Part shown: positions 1 to 8,698 of the stretch, one piece after another | How positions within the stretch are numbered: position 1 is the first letter of the stretch | Layout of the letters: each line of letters begins with the position of its first letter | DNA from: SMYC01 sp965197495 | Lineage (GTDB): Bacteria; Acidobacteriota; Vicinamibacteria; Marinacidobacterales; SMYC01 | Length of the DNA: 64,000 bases | NCBI GenBank assembly: GCA_965197495.1 | Contig: OZ240210.1 | Location: 1,054,001-1,118,000 of the forward strand | Reading direction: 5' to 3' | The notes under the pieces: model-generated | The model's input: only the letters and a program-made list of their open reading frames with translations | Databases searched by the model: none | Told to the model about the DNA's origin: nothing | Made by a program: the position numbers and the translations under genes

Positions 1-1
1 T

Positions 2-1015
2 GCGGCCAAGTACGACGGCATCTATTTGACGCACATGCGGGGAGAGAGCGACAACCTGCTCAGGTCTCTGGAAGAAGCTATTCGCATCGGAAAGGAATCG
101 GGTGCCGCCGTAGAAGTGCTTCATTTCAAGCGTTCCGGAATCCGCATCGACGATGAAACGGAGTCGCCGACTATTCAGGACGCGGTGGCTCTCATCGAGA
201 AGGCGCGCTCCGAAGGCGTTACCATCTTCGCCAATCTCTATCCCTACACTGCCTCGCAGACCACGCTCGGGATTCGCCTTCCCGACTGGGTGTACGACGG
301 AGGTCGCGAGGAAATGCTGGCTCGACTGCGCGATCCCGAAACGCGCGAGCGTATCCGAAGCGAGATAGCGCAAAGCTTGTCCGAGGGCATCGCCGGGAGC
401 ACCGCCGATACGATCCTCCTTGGTTCCACGACGTACGGCAGCCACCGCGTGTATCAAGGCAAACGGATTCGCGAGATCGCCGAAGACATGGGAGTCGAGC
501 CCGCGGAGGCTATCATCGAGCTCATCGACAAGGCAGACGGAAGCACGCGGGCCATCTACTTCGCCATGCGCGACGAGGACGTTCGTTACCTTCTCGGGCT
601 CGACTGGACGACGATTGGGAGCGACGGCACCGCGGTGGCGCCGGAGGGAATCCTGGCGCGCTCGCACCCTCATCCCCGCTGGTACGGAAGCTTTCCGCGG
701 GTTCTTGGTCACTACGTCCGCGAGGAGAACGTCATTTCGCTCGCCGAAGCCGTTCGCAAAATGACGAGCCTAGCGGCGGAACGCATCAGTGTAACCGACC
801 GGGGGGTCATCCAGGAGGGAATGAAGGCTGATGTCGTGGCGTTCGATCCCGGAACGATCATCGATCGGTCGACCTTCACGGATCCGCATCAGCTGTCGGA
901 GGGTGTCGAATGGGTCGTCGTCAACGGAGAGGTCGTTCTGGCGGAGGGTGAGCACACCGGAGCCATGCCGGGACGGGTGCTTCGGGGCTCCGGCTTCCTC
1001 AAACCTGCGTCCTGA
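2..1015 (+). CDS. N-acyl-D-amino-acid deacylase (amidohydrolase), 5' end outside window
   Basis: Metal-dependent amidohydrolase expected to deacylate N-acyl-D-amino acids. The frame is open from base 2 and the first residues (AKYDGIYLTHMRGE) match the middle of the family, so the N-terminal part with the first metal HxH motif lies outside the window; the TTG at 26 is probably not the start. Visible landmarks are HMRGE, a metal-type histidine in VLHFKRSG, GSDGTAVAP with its metal-type Asp, the following HPRWYGSFPRVLGHYVRE block, and the closing KADVVAFDP beta-sandwich segment. The C-terminus looks complete. Localisation cannot be judged without the N-terminus. Family call is firm; substrate preference is inferred from family. 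Confidence 0.85.
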   Translation, partial: AAKYDGIYLTHMRGESDNLLRSLEEAIRIGKESGAAVEVLHFKRSGIRIDDETESPTIQDAVALIEKARSEGVTIFANLYPYTASQTTLGIRLPDWVYDGGREEMLARLRDPETRERIRSEIAQSLSEGIAGSTADTILLGSTTYGSHRVYQGKRIREIAEDMGVEPAEAIIELIDKADGSTRAIYFAMRDEDVRYLLGLDWTTIGSDGTAVAPEGILARSHPHPRWYGSFPRVLGHYVREENVISLAEAVRKMTSLAAERISVTDRGVIQEGMKADVVAFDPGTIIDRSTFTDPHQLSEGVEWVVVNGEVVLAEGEHTGAMPGRVLRGSGFLKPAS

Positions 1016-1222
1016 CTACAACCGGTCGGTACACAATCTGGCCTCAAGCCCATCGAGAACCCCGTATGGTGCAAATAGTACGCCGAGCTCGACGTCGGCC
1101 TGTGGAGGGTCGATGACCGAATCTGGGCGAACGCGAGGATTCGATGGGCCGCCGGCGGAGGTCAATGCCACGACGATACGAAACCAAGGGGGCGGCTCGG
1201 ACGGCACTCGAACGGTATCTAC

Positions 1223-1412
1223 TCAGGCAGCCGCATGATAATAATGAAGTAGGCTGCCGAGTCGCTCGCGGCACTCGACGCTGGGCCCATCTACGTCCTG
1301 GGGAAAATCGTCTAGCAAACGGTTGCCGAGACCCTGGTGATTCCTCTCACGCAGATAATGAATACGATATTCGCGGAGAGCGCGTTCCAACGCATTCCGG
1401 CCAAGCAAGACG
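1223..1412 (-). pseudogene. IS-A-like transposase C-terminal fragment
   Basis: The minus frame ends with RNHQGLGNRLL and RERLGSLLHYYHAAA, the same C-terminal motifs as the longer integrase-type transposase at 13806-14711, but diverged from it. No catalytic core remains. The fragment meets a partial MITE-166 at 1413. The preceding 1016-1222 holds no gene I recognise. Confidence 0.6.
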
Positions 1413-1504
1413 CTCGTGACCTTCGCTGCCCGGCAGATGAAGCGTAAGCGCCTCTTTTGCAACGGGATGCATACGCATCACCAACAGTAAACAGCGCCAG
1501 CACC
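1413..1504 (+). repeat. MITE-166, right half only
   Basis: Matches the right half of the 166-bp element seen complete at 43934-44099, ending in CACCAACAGTAAACAGC and AGCACC. The left half is missing and the junction carries several substitutions. Confidence 0.6.
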
Positions 1505-1574
1505 GTCGCAGTTGCAAAACCGTACTGGACGGAACGCGAGGCCGACCTCACTGCACTCCGAGTTCCAGTTGGTG

Positions 1575-1628
1575 CCCGTCGTGTCCAAAAACACAAACGA
1601 ACTCAAGACCGGCTCGCCGGGACGTTTC
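1575..1628 (+). repeat. IS-C tip
   Basis: CCCGTCGTGTCCAAAAACAC followed by AAACGAACTCAAGACC and a GC-rich CCGGGACGTTT segment. The same string recurs at 9217, 26946 (reverse), 34204, 46000, 56131 and 62915, so it is the terminus of a mobile element whose body I do not see. Confidence 0.6.
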
Positions 1629-1680
1629 GTAATAAACGGGATCCGTCCCTCTTCTCGTCCGGGCACACCCCGTCCTGTGC

Positions 1681-1846
1681 GGTGCTTGCGCTGTTTGCTG
1701 TTGGTGATGTGTACGCATCCCTTTGCAAAAGAGGCGCTTACGCTCCATTTAGCGCGCAGCGAAGGTCACGAGCGCTATTTTGACTGTAACTTAGCGCACC
1801 GTAAAGTCTTAGCGTCATCTCACCAACACTTGATGGCGGAAGCACC
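1681..1846 (-). repeat. MITE-166 complete copy
   Basis: A 166-bp element bounded by GGTGCTTGCGC and GCGGAAGCACC. It is flanked by CCGTCCTGTGC on the left and GCACAGGACGG on the right, which are inverted IS-A-type tips, so it sits in the centre of a larger palindrome. No coding capacity. Confidence 0.7.
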
Positions 1847-1978
1847 GCACAGGACGGGAACAAAATGTCTTGCGTTCATCGTTCCTCCAAGAGTCTGTGA
1901 CGTGAGGGAGTGAGCCATTTCTCTTCCTCGGTGACTTGCCTTCTGCCGTTGCCGAGGGCGATAGTACTGTCCCGAAGC

Positions 1979-4336
1979 TCACTGCGGCGGAGTAAAAGCG
2001 TCTTCCGGCTTCTTGATCTCGTAGTCGGCTGGCGGCTCCACGTGGAGGAGGTGCTCGACGAAGTAATCCCACAGCAGCCGAATGAAGTACGGGTCCTGGG
2101 TGAAGCTGTGCGCCCGGTCCGGCATGATCATGAAGTCGAACTTCTTGTTCGCTTTGATCAGCGCGTCGATTACCTGCAGCGTCATGGCGGGATGCACGTT
2201 ATCGTCCATGTCTCCATGCACGAGCAACAACTTCCCCTTCAGGTTCTCTGCGAGAAGATAGTTGACCTGATTCTCGTAGTTGTCCTTGCCCGTCGCTTCG
2301 TCCTTCTCGAGCAGCCCCTGATACTTCTCGGCCCAGGTGTTGCGGTAGCTGCGATTGTCGTGATTGCCCGCCGAGGAAACCGCTACTTTGAAGAAATCCG
2401 GGTACCGGAGGATCGCGTCGGTAGAGGCGAACCCGCCTCCCGAGTGCCCGTAGATCCCGACCCTGTCCAGGTCGATGAAGGAATGTCTCGCCCCCAGTTG
2501 CTTGAGCGCTGCGATATGGTCGGGTATCCCGTTGTCGCCCATGTTCCCGTACCAGGTGTCGTGGAACGCCTTGGAGCGGAAATTCGTGCCCATCGCTTCG
2601 ATGTGCACCACGATGAATCCGAGCTCTGCGAGGGCATGCACCTGGCGGGCCCTGGCCTCGCCGTTGCTCGGGGAGAAGTTTCTCTGCCTGACAATGGTCT
2701 GAGGGCCAGGATAAATATTATCGATGATCGGGTACTTCTTGGCGGGATCGAAGTCTGACGGCTTGTACATGACTCCGTAGAGGTCGGTGATGCCATCGCG
2801 GGCCTTCACCGTGAACGGCTCCGGCATGCGCCAACTGGTGGCCAACAGCCCGGAAATATCCGCCTCCTCGAGTTTCCGGATCACCTTGCCGTCAACCGGA
2901 GACCGCAGCACGGTCACGGGTGGCTTGTCCACGCTGGAATAGGTGTCCACGACGTAATTGCCGCTCGGAGAGAACGCGACGTTGTGGTTCGCCTCTTCCT
3001 GCGTCAATAGTTGCAGATGCGATCCCTCGAGGTCCGTGCTGTACAGGTGAGCCCAGTACGGATCCCTACCGGGTTCTCTGCCCCGTGCCGTGAAGTAGAT
3101 CTGGCCAGCGGCCTCATCAACGTGGAGGAGACTCCCTACCGTCGAGGCGCCGGACGTGATCTGATTCTTGAGATTGTCCTTCGCGTCGTAGCGATAGAGA
3201 TGGGCCCACCCGTCTCGCTCGGAGAACCAGATGACGTCGTCTCCGTTGTTGGCCACCGTCCAGTTGGGTGGTCCCCTCGAAAGCATCAACTCCACGTACG
3301 TCGCGCTCGATTCTTCCACCAGGCGCCGCACCGTGCCGGTCGAGGCGTCTGCCTCCATGAGCCGGACGCGCTTGGGCCCACGGTTGATGTGGGTGAAGTA
3401 GAGCTTGTCCGACGACTTACTCCATTTCACTGTCACCCACTGGTCCTCTCGTACGCCCGAAAGACTCGAGACCGATGGCTGCGGGTCGGACTGCACCTTG
3501 ATGTTTGCCTTCGAGCCAACGTCGATGATGTGTATGTCGAACCGCGGAACGTTGGCGTCGCCCGGCAGTGCGTAAGGATAGGAATAGTGCATGGGGCGCT
3601 GATGCGTCGACGAGTACAGGTGCATGTGCTCTACGTTCCGCTCGTCCATGCGTTGCAACACAATCTTTCTCGAGTCCGGAGACCATTCGAGGACCGGCCG
3701 CACCTTTGTCTTTTTGATGATCTGGCTCGGGGTGGGGTCCGTGACGCCATACGCCCAGTAACGAACGCCGTCAGTGGTGAGCTGGATTGCTTCGCCACCG
3801 CTGGCCGGCCGGACATGGAGGTTGTACTCGTCGATGAACGCCTCCCGGTCACCGTCGGGGGACAAGACGTGCGTCGGTGGGCGAAGCTCTCCTTTCCTGA
3901 TGGAGCAGTGGTACGCGGTGATGTCGCAGCGGAAGAGCTTCTCGTCGCCGGCTTCGAACTCGATCCCCTGCTCGCCATCCACGAACTCGAAGGTCCTGAA
4001 CGGCAACTTGCTGGGTTCGTAGTGCTTTTCGTTGTCAGCCAGCGACATAGCGGCGGCCAGTTTCACGTTATCGAACAACGGGCGCTCGGTGTCACGCACT
4101 GGATCCACCAGGATGAATTGGGGGCCGTTGCTCGTCGGGACCCGGTACCAAAAACGGTTACCATCCTTCATCCATTCGGGATCGGCAACGTCCCCCGTGA
4201 TGAGCGGCGCGAGGTTCCAGCTCAGCATCTGCTCCGCGCGCCGATAGTCGACCTGTGCCGAGAGTGGCGGCACAGACATCACCAACGCGAGGGATACGGT
4301 CAAGAGCCCGGGTAGAGCCGTCGAAAGGTGTGACAT
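1979..4336 (-). CDS. Dipeptidyl-peptidase-IV-like S9 serine peptidase, exported
   Basis: Secreted prolyl-oligopeptidase-family peptidase of 785 residues that should release dipeptides from peptide N-termini. Residues 1-27 form a signal peptide (cleavage expected after PPLSA). Residues about 50-540 are the DPPIV N-terminal beta-propeller and the last 240 the alpha/beta-hydrolase. Catalytic triad candidates are Ser632 in GHSGGGF, Asp711 in DMDDNVHP and His743 in DRAHSF. Full length for the family, with ATG at 4334-4336. It stands alone; its upstream side runs directly into an IS-A end at about 4404. Probably works in periplasmic peptide use, like the D-aminoacylase nearby, although the two are convergent and not one operon. 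Confidence 0.93.
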   Translation of the reverse strand: MSHLSTALPGLLTVSLALVMSVPPLSAQVDYRRAEQMLSWNLAPLITGDVADPEWMKDGNRFWYRVPTSNGPQFILVDPVRDTERPLFDNVKLAAAMSLADNEKHYEPSKLPFRTFEFVDGEQGIEFEAGDEKLFRCDITAYHCSIRKGELRPPTHVLSPDGDREAFIDEYNLHVRPASGGEAIQLTTDGVRYWAYGVTDPTPSQIIKKTKVRPVLEWSPDSRKIVLQRMDERNVEHMHLYSSTHQRPMHYSYPYALPGDANVPRFDIHIIDVGSKANIKVQSDPQPSVSSLSGVREDQWVTVKWSKSSDKLYFTHINRGPKRVRLMEADASTGTVRRLVEESSATYVELMLSRGPPNWTVANNGDDVIWFSERDGWAHLYRYDAKDNLKNQITSGASTVGSLLHVDEAAGQIYFTARGREPGRDPYWAHLYSTDLEGSHLQLLTQEEANHNVAFSPSGNYVVDTYSSVDKPPVTVLRSPVDGKVIRKLEEADISGLLATSWRMPEPFTVKARDGITDLYGVMYKPSDFDPAKKYPIIDNIYPGPQTIVRQRNFSPSNGEARARQVHALAELGFIVVHIEAMGTNFRSKAFHDTWYGNMGDNGIPDHIAALKQLGARHSFIDLDRVGIYGHSGGGFASTDAILRYPDFFKVAVSSAGNHDNRSYRNTWAEKYQGLLEKDEATGKDNYENQVNYLLAENLKGKLLLVHGDMDDNVHPAMTLQVIDALIKANKKFDFMIMPDRAHSFTQDPYFIRLLWDYFVEHLLHVEPPADYEIKKPEDAFTPPQ

Positions 4337-4403
4337 CTCAGCACTCTCTCATGCTTCGAAAAGCAACCTCCGCTATACTCCCCCCAACAAGCGTTGTCAA
4401 CAA

Positions 4404-4565
4404 CGCTTCGATATTCGCTCTCGACTAGGTGGTCATCTGCATGGTGACGACCCGCCCGCCCAAGACGATTGTAAAGCCCACGGCCCTTGGCCCGGTCGCA
4501 AACACAGACACTAAGTTGCTGATTTATGGCCTATTTCAAAAGGGCTGAGTTTTGGCACAGGACGG
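4404..4565 (+). repeat. IS-A right end, solo
   Basis: Identical in plan to the right end of IS-A at 14783-14940: TTCGATATTCGCTCTCGACT, then CATGGTGACGACCC, the ACACAGACACTAAG block and the GGCACAGGACG tip. No transposase is attached. It abuts the peptidase upstream region. Confidence 0.8.
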
Positions 4566-4677
4566 GGTCGGAAGTCAGCCCTGCGGCGCGAAATACCCTC
4601 GATTCTGCGCGGATTCCAAGGGCGTCTAAGCTGCTGATTTGTGGTCTATTTCAAAAGGGCCGAGTTTTGGCACAGGA
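4566..4677 (+). repeat. R2 repeat ending in an IS-A tip
   Basis: Begins GTCGGAAGTCAGCCCTGCGG, passes GATTCCAAGGGCGTCTAAG and ends in the IS-A tip. The same composite recurs at 10722-10835 and 32027-32137, with a shortened copy at 5566-5628. The left part is not IS-A, so R2 may be the end of a related element. Confidence 0.7.
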
Positions 4678-4681
4678 CGGG

Positions 4682-5022
4682 GTCACCGAGACAAACCCGG
4701 TGCTGGCCGCGTCGAGCCGGTCGACGAGCTTCGCAAAGTCGGAGAGGGAACGGGTCAGTCGGTCGACCTTGTAGACCACAATCCGGTCGACGAGACCGGC
4801 ATCGATGTCGTCGAGCAAGCGCTGCAGGCCCGGGCGCTCCAGGGTTCCTCCCGAGATCCCCGCGTCCTCGTAGACAGTTGGCAGCAGCACCCAGCCCTCC
4901 GCTTTCTGGCTCGCGACATACGCGGCGCAGGCCTCTCGCTGCGCATCGAGGGAGTTGAACTCCTGTTCGAGACCCTCTTCCGCGCTCTTTCGCGTATAGA
5001 TGGCGCAACGGATTTTCTTCAT
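4682..5022 (-). pseudogene. Large serine recombinase, N-terminal resolvase domain only (cassette copy 1)
   Basis: Starts IRCAIYTRKSAEEGLEQEF with the catalytic serine region (TRKS, EEGLEQEFNSLDAQREAC) and continues through YKVDRLTRSLSDFAKL. It is cut after FVSVT (about residue 114), where the IS-A tip begins and adds a spurious PSCAKTRPF tail. Copy 2 at 17494-18217 continues with QSFNTATSMG, which proves truncation. The start codon lies one base after the DUF2924 stop (TAA-C-ATG), so the two genes were co-translated. Without the recombinase and zinc-ribbon domains it cannot act as a recombinase. Confidence 0.85.
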
Positions 5023-5023
5023 G

Positions 5024-5461
5024 TTAGGCCTTGCGCTTGGGCGTCAGACCGAAAAAGCGTGGTCCTGACCAGTGGGTGCCGGTGATTCGCTTTGCGATGG
5101 TAGTGAGGGACGGATAGGTTTTGCCATCGAACCGATAGCCGTTGTCGATTACCTCGACCTGGTAGGTCCGGCCATTCCACTCGCGGACGAGATGGGTGCC
5201 GGCAGAAACGGACCCTGCGGGAGCGGCGGCGCCGTTGCCTGGCGTCCCGTTCGCCATGGCGGCCAGAGCGCGCCGGGTTGCGGCCGAAAGCCCGCCATGA
5301 GTCCGGCACTGGCGTTCGTACGCCAGAACACGGCACAGGAAAACGCGAGAGAGCGAGCGTGGGGGAGCAGCCCCGAAGGCCTGCTCCCAGACCCGCTGTA
5401 AGCTGGCGAAGTCCAAACCGTCCAAAACGACGTTCCGGCCAACCCCTGTATTCTGCGGCAT
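5024..5461 (-). CDS. DUF2924 protein (cassette copy 1)
   Basis: 145 residues, ATG at 5459-5461 (MPQNTG). The C-terminal block LVREWNGRTYQVEVIDNGY followed by ITGTHWSGPRFFGL is the DUF2924 signature. Members usually lie directly upstream of a large serine recombinase, as here; the biochemical role is unknown, and a recombination accessory or directionality factor is only an inference. Near-identical copies lie at 18219-18650 and 31433-31873, and all three share part of the upstream flank. The ORF is intact although its partner recombinase is truncated. Confidence 0.85.
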   Translation of the reverse strand: MPQNTGVGRNVVLDGLDFASLQRVWEQAFGAAPPRSLSRVFLCRVLAYERQCRTHGGLSAATRRALAAMANGTPGNGAAAPAGSVSAGTHLVREWNGRTYQVEVIDNGYRFDGKTYPSLTTIAKRITGTHWSGPRFFGLTPKRKA

Positions 5462-5565
5462 CACCGAACGTTCGCTCTTGTGCTCGATAAAGTCCAGTCT
5501 AATGAGGGGCTTCCGGGTGCGCAGTCCGCTGCCCGCAGCTCGCCTCGCAGCCCAAGGGTCGGCGG

Positions 5566-5628
5566 ATTCCAAGGGCGTCTAAGCTGCTGATTTGTGGTCT
5601 ATTTCAAGAGGGCCGAGTTTTGGCACAG
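5566..5628 (+). repeat. R2-type IS-A tip
   Basis: GATTCCAAGGGCGTCTAAG followed by the IS-A tip ending CACAGGACG. It cuts directly into the IS-A left-end fragment at 5632, so one IS-A terminus has truncated another. Confidence 0.7.
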
Positions 5629-5631
5629 GAC

Positions 5632-5857
5632 GCGGTTCTCCTCTTGCTGGTAGTCGATCACATCCTGCTGCTGGCGGTTGACCCAGCCAGCTAGAACGAG
5701 CAGTAGGAATTGCGCGTGGTACGTCATCATGGATCTGAAGATAACACCCTCGGGCCAGACGATTGTAATGCCTACGGCCCTTGGCCCGGTCGCAAACACA
5801 GACACTAAGCTGCTGATTTATGGTCTATTTCAAAAGGGCCGAGTTTTGGCACAGGAC
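5632..5857 (-). mobile_element. IS-A left end with the first ~33 transposase codons
   Basis: On the minus strand: the IS-A tip, about 105 bp of terminal repeat, then an ATG at 5729-5731 opening MMTYHAQFLLLVLAGW and NRQQQDVIDYQQEENR. The frame then hits the tip at 5628 and becomes an artificial VLCQNSALLK tail. Matches the left end at 44233-44540. Confidence 0.8.
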
Positions 5858-5862
5858 GGGAT

Positions 5863-6334
5863 CGAGACCAGACCTACGGAGCGTACTTCGATACTCGCGT
5901 CGACGGTCTCGGGATCGAGCAGGTCCTTACCGCACCGCGCTCCCCGTGGCAGAATCCATTTGTCGAAAGGATAATCGGCTCCATTCGACGTGAGTGTCTC
6001 GACCACGTGATCGTCCTCGACGAGCGGCACCTGAAGCGAATCCTACGCAAATACGTCGACTACTATCATTCGTGCCGGACTCATTTGTCGCTTGAGAAGG
6101 ACGCGCCTGAGCCTCGCCGGGTAGAGTCACCGGCGATGGGCAAAGTGAGAGCCATTCCAAAGGTCGGTGGTCTCCATCATTATTACACTCGACACGCCGC
6201 TGCTTGAGCCGGTCCGCTCGGAACGGCTGCCGGACTTCGCACCAGCTTACACCTCTACCCCTGAGTAGAGCCGACGCCGGCTCTTAAAACGTCCTACATG
6301 AAGACGACCAAAGCATCCTGGTTGCAGGAGGTGC
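5863..6334 (+). pseudogene. IS-B right half with transposase C-terminal fragment
   Basis: Frame 5866-6207 carries the end of the DDE integrase core: SPWQNPFVERIIGSIRREC with the third catalytic Glu, then YVDYYHSCRTHLSLEKDAPE. It matches IS-B at 43150-43604 closely to the shared right tip CATCCTGGTTGCA (about 6334). One extra base in the HHYYT region shifts the last codons relative to the full copy. The left edge is an IS-A tip ending at about 5857. Confidence 0.8.
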
Positions 6335-6392
6335 GCCAATCTCATACAGCTCAAGTTTATGGAAGGGACAAGTCGCTCCACTGACCTTTGTG

Positions 6393-7766
6393 TCAGATCG
6401 CCATCTCCCCCGTGCTGTCACCAAAGCTCTCGAGCTCGTCGAGCCCGAGTCGGCGCAGCACGGTCAACATCGTGTTCGCCATCGGCGTACCATCCGCGCC
6501 TTTGACGTGGAGGTTGCCCTTGAAGTGGCCATTGCCGTGGCCAGCCAAAAAGAGCGGACAGCGCTTGTGGTTGTGAACGTGCGGGTTGCCCATTGGAGAG
6601 CCGTAGAGGACCAACGCCTTTTCCAAGAGATTCGAGTCGCCCTCGGGTGTGTCACGGAGCCTTTCGAGGAAGTACGGGATGGTGCTGACGTGGTACCGGT
6701 TGATCTTCGCGAACTCCTCGATCCGCTCCTCTCGCTCGCCGTGATGCGAGGCCGGGTGAAACCCAGTGTTGACGCCGGTCTCCGGGTAGACACGGCCCGA
6801 AACGTCTCGCCCCATCTTGAACGCGAACACCCGAGTAATGTCCGACGCGAACGCTGCCGCTTGCAGGTCGAACATCAACTTGACGTGCTCATCGAACGAG
6901 TCCGGCACACCGACGGGCGCATCGGGCAGCTCTCTCTCCTCCCCGCTCGCGTTTTGCGCCTCGATCCTCTGGATCCGCCGCTCGATCTCGCGAATGTTCT
7001 CGAGATAATCGTCGAGCCGGTTGCGGTCGGCCGGCTCCAGGTCGTTCTTCAAACTAGCCACCTGGTTGGTGACATAGTCAAGAATGCTGCGATCGGTCCG
7101 GCGCCTGGCTGCCCGCTCTTCCGGCGTTCCGCCGGAGCCGAACATCTGGTCGAAAACGACCCGGGGGTTCCTGATCATCGGGAGCGGATCGGTCGGCGAC
7201 GCCCAGCTGATCGCGTCCGTGTAGGTACAGGCATAACCGTATTGGCATCCGCCCGCCTGGTTCACGTTCTCGATCGCGAGCTGCATCGACGGAATGGGCG
7301 TGTCTTGACCGAACCGCCGGGCGTAGAGCTGATCCATCGACGTCCCAACGTGGACGTCCGAGCCTTCTGTCTGCTTCGGGTGAGACTGCGTCAGGAACAC
7401 CGCGCTCGAACGAAAATGGTCGCCGCCTATCTCGGGCAGCGTGAAGGCCTCGGCATTGCGTACGTCCGTGTTGCTGACGATCGTCAAGTAATCCCGAAAC
7501 GGCTCGAGCGGACTCAAGCTGCTCGGGGTGAGGTCGAACGCACTGCCTTCGGCCGCCGGCGCCCACAGGTTCTTTTCTATCCCGTATTTGGTGCTGCCGG
7601 CCGAACCGTGGACCATTTCGATGCACACCAGGCGAGCCGGGTCAGCTGTCGGCTTGCCAAACGCGCTCCGGGCCGGCACCATGGCTTCGAGCAACGGCAG
7701 TGACACCGCCGCGCCCATGCCCCGAAGTATCGTGCGGCGAGAGATATGCTTGTTAGTAATGTACAT
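6393..7766 (-). CDS. DUF1552 protein, Tat-type signal
   Basis: 457 residues. Residues 9-15 (SRRTILR) and the following hydrophobic stretch form a Tat-like export signal, typical of this family. Characteristic segments are LVCIEMVHGSAGST, YLTIVSNTDVRNAEAF, the DRSILDYV helix region and FDLQAAAFASDITRVFAFKM. The function is unknown; in Acidobacteriota and Planctomycetes it is almost always paired with a DUF1592/DUF1585 cytochrome-like protein. That partner lies upstream on the same strand but only its tail survives (7799-8080), so this gene has probably lost its operon promoter. Confidence 0.9.
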   Translation of the reverse strand: MYITNKHISRRTILRGMGAAVSLPLLEAMVPARSAFGKPTADPARLVCIEMVHGSAGSTKYGIEKNLWAPAAEGSAFDLTPSSLSPLEPFRDYLTIVSNTDVRNAEAFTLPEIGGDHFRSSAVFLTQSHPKQTEGSDVHVGTSMDQLYARRFGQDTPIPSMQLAIENVNQAGGCQYGYACTYTDAISWASPTDPLPMIRNPRVVFDQMFGSGGTPEERAARRRTDRSILDYVTNQVASLKNDLEPADRNRLDDYLENIREIERRIQRIEAQNASGEERELPDAPVGVPDSFDEHVKLMFDLQAAAFASDITRVFAFKMGRDVSGRVYPETGVNTGFHPASHHGEREERIEEFAKINRYHVSTIPYFLERLRDTPEGDSNLLEKALVLYGSPMGNPHVHNHKRCPLFLAGHGNGHFKGNLHVKGADGTPMANTMLTVLRRLGLDELESFGDSTGEMAI

Positions 7767-7798
7767 TCTTTTTAGGCCTTCTGGAGCCGGCTCGTATT

Positions 7799-8080
7799 CT
7801 AAGGCGGACCCGATTCTCCCACCACCGTGGTCGGTTCGGTGTTTTCCGACTTCTTCATCTGGAACGCCGCGCTGTTCACAATGCCAAAAATGAAAGAGGA
7901 CATGCGGTTGCCGTTGTGCGCGGCCTCGAGAGCGATCGCACGCACCGCGGGCATGTCATAATACTCGACTCTCCGCCCCAGCGCATAGGTCATGAGGCTT
8001 TCGGTGAAGCTCGTGATAAAAGTGTCTGAAAGGTTCACAAGCGCCTGCCGCAAGCCCGCTGGACCGTCCATCTGCGTTCC
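7799..8080 (-). pseudogene. DUF1592-type protein, C-terminal DUF1585 domain only
   Basis: In-frame GTQMDGPAGLRQALVNLS followed by FTESLMTYALGRRVEYYD and FIFGIVNSAAFQMKK, the conserved end of the roughly 800-residue DUF1587/1592/1588/1585 proteins. The stop is 32 bp upstream of the DUF1552 ORF, the usual pairing. The frame is lost at about 8080, where group II intron sequence begins. The 5' exon of that intron is not this gene, so roughly 90% of the protein has been deleted. Confidence 0.85.
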
Positions 8081-8199
8081 GCGGTAGGGTCGAGGGCTGG
8101 CGCGGTGCTCCGTAGGCGCGGCCTATCTGTTTCTCCCCGTTTCCTGTGGGAGTGTCTCACTAGCCGCACCGTAAGTCCGTTTCCAGCCCCCGCCACATC

Positions 8200-8234
8200 G
8201 CACGCAGCGTGCGGCTTTCCCGCACTACGCGCTC
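8200..8234 (-). ncRNA. Group II intron domain V-like hairpin
   Basis: Minus strand GAGCGCGTAGTGCGG, loop GAAA, then GCCGCACGCTGCGTGC. It has the AGC triad, a GNRA loop and a 34-35-nt size as in domain V. The long distance to the presumed 3' end (about 115 nt) is unusual, so domain assignment is tentative. Confidence 0.5.
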
Positions 8235-8264
8235 CTGCACACTTCCCGCGAAGGGTTATGTGAC

Positions 8265-8698
8265 CTATCGAGCCGGGGCGTCTTTCGGCGAATCTACGAG
8301 ATATCGAACTCGGTAATCTGTGAACAGTCCGACAGTCGCCTACATCCATCGCCTACTCCATCGCTTCCAGCCGAAACCTTGGCGCAAGAAGCGCCAAGAC
8401 TTCTTGTTGTTTTTTACATTGAATCGCGAAGATTTCTCATTCGTGATTCACCTCGACCGGCAACCACGTACGAGCAGAAGACGGGAGGAGCAGACGGGGT
8501 CAAGGGCGCGTAGCGGCTCGCGTAGCGAGCGAACCCTGGACGCCGTCGAGCACTCCCGTACCCTCATGGAGTGGTGGCCGTTCTTGATATTTCATCGCGG
8601 TGGATTACGGATTAAAGTGATAAACAACACTTCTCGGCCTTCGCCTTGACGTATATCCTTCGTCTCAGCTCCTGCAGAGTGATGGGTGATTTTGTCAT
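8265..8698 (-). pseudogene. Group II intron reverse transcriptase, internally deleted
   Basis: The N-terminal codons 8698-8629 read to KAKAEK. After element H (8406-8628) the frame resumes as SWRFLRQGFGWKRWSRRW, fusing the RT N-terminus to the C-terminal block, then reads a TAG stop and GLFTDYRVRYLVDSPKD before the final stop at 8265. All RT catalytic motifs (about 350 residues including YADD) are missing. Element H was inserted after this deletion. Confidence 0.75.
8406..8628. mobile_element. Element H copy 1 (223-bp hairpin-rich MITE)
   Basis: Bounded by GTTGTTTTTTA and GATAAACAAC (GTTGTTT/AAACAAC inverted ends). On the minus strand it is flanked by AGAAGT on both sides, a likely 6-bp target duplication within the RT codons. 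It contains an imperfect palindrome (TGAATC...GATTCA) and a long hairpin (GTCAAGGG...GCTCGC-GTA-GCGAGC). A second copy of the same length lies at 21805-22027. No ORF of its own. Confidence 0.75.

Noticed and set aside
1016..1207. 63-codon minus ORF
   Set aside because: No RBS or family; codon pattern not convincing.
1910..2758. Long plus-strand ORF opposite the DPP-IV-like gene
   Set aside because: High-GC antisense shadow; the same holds for 3011-4315, 6390-7703 and 14906-15598.
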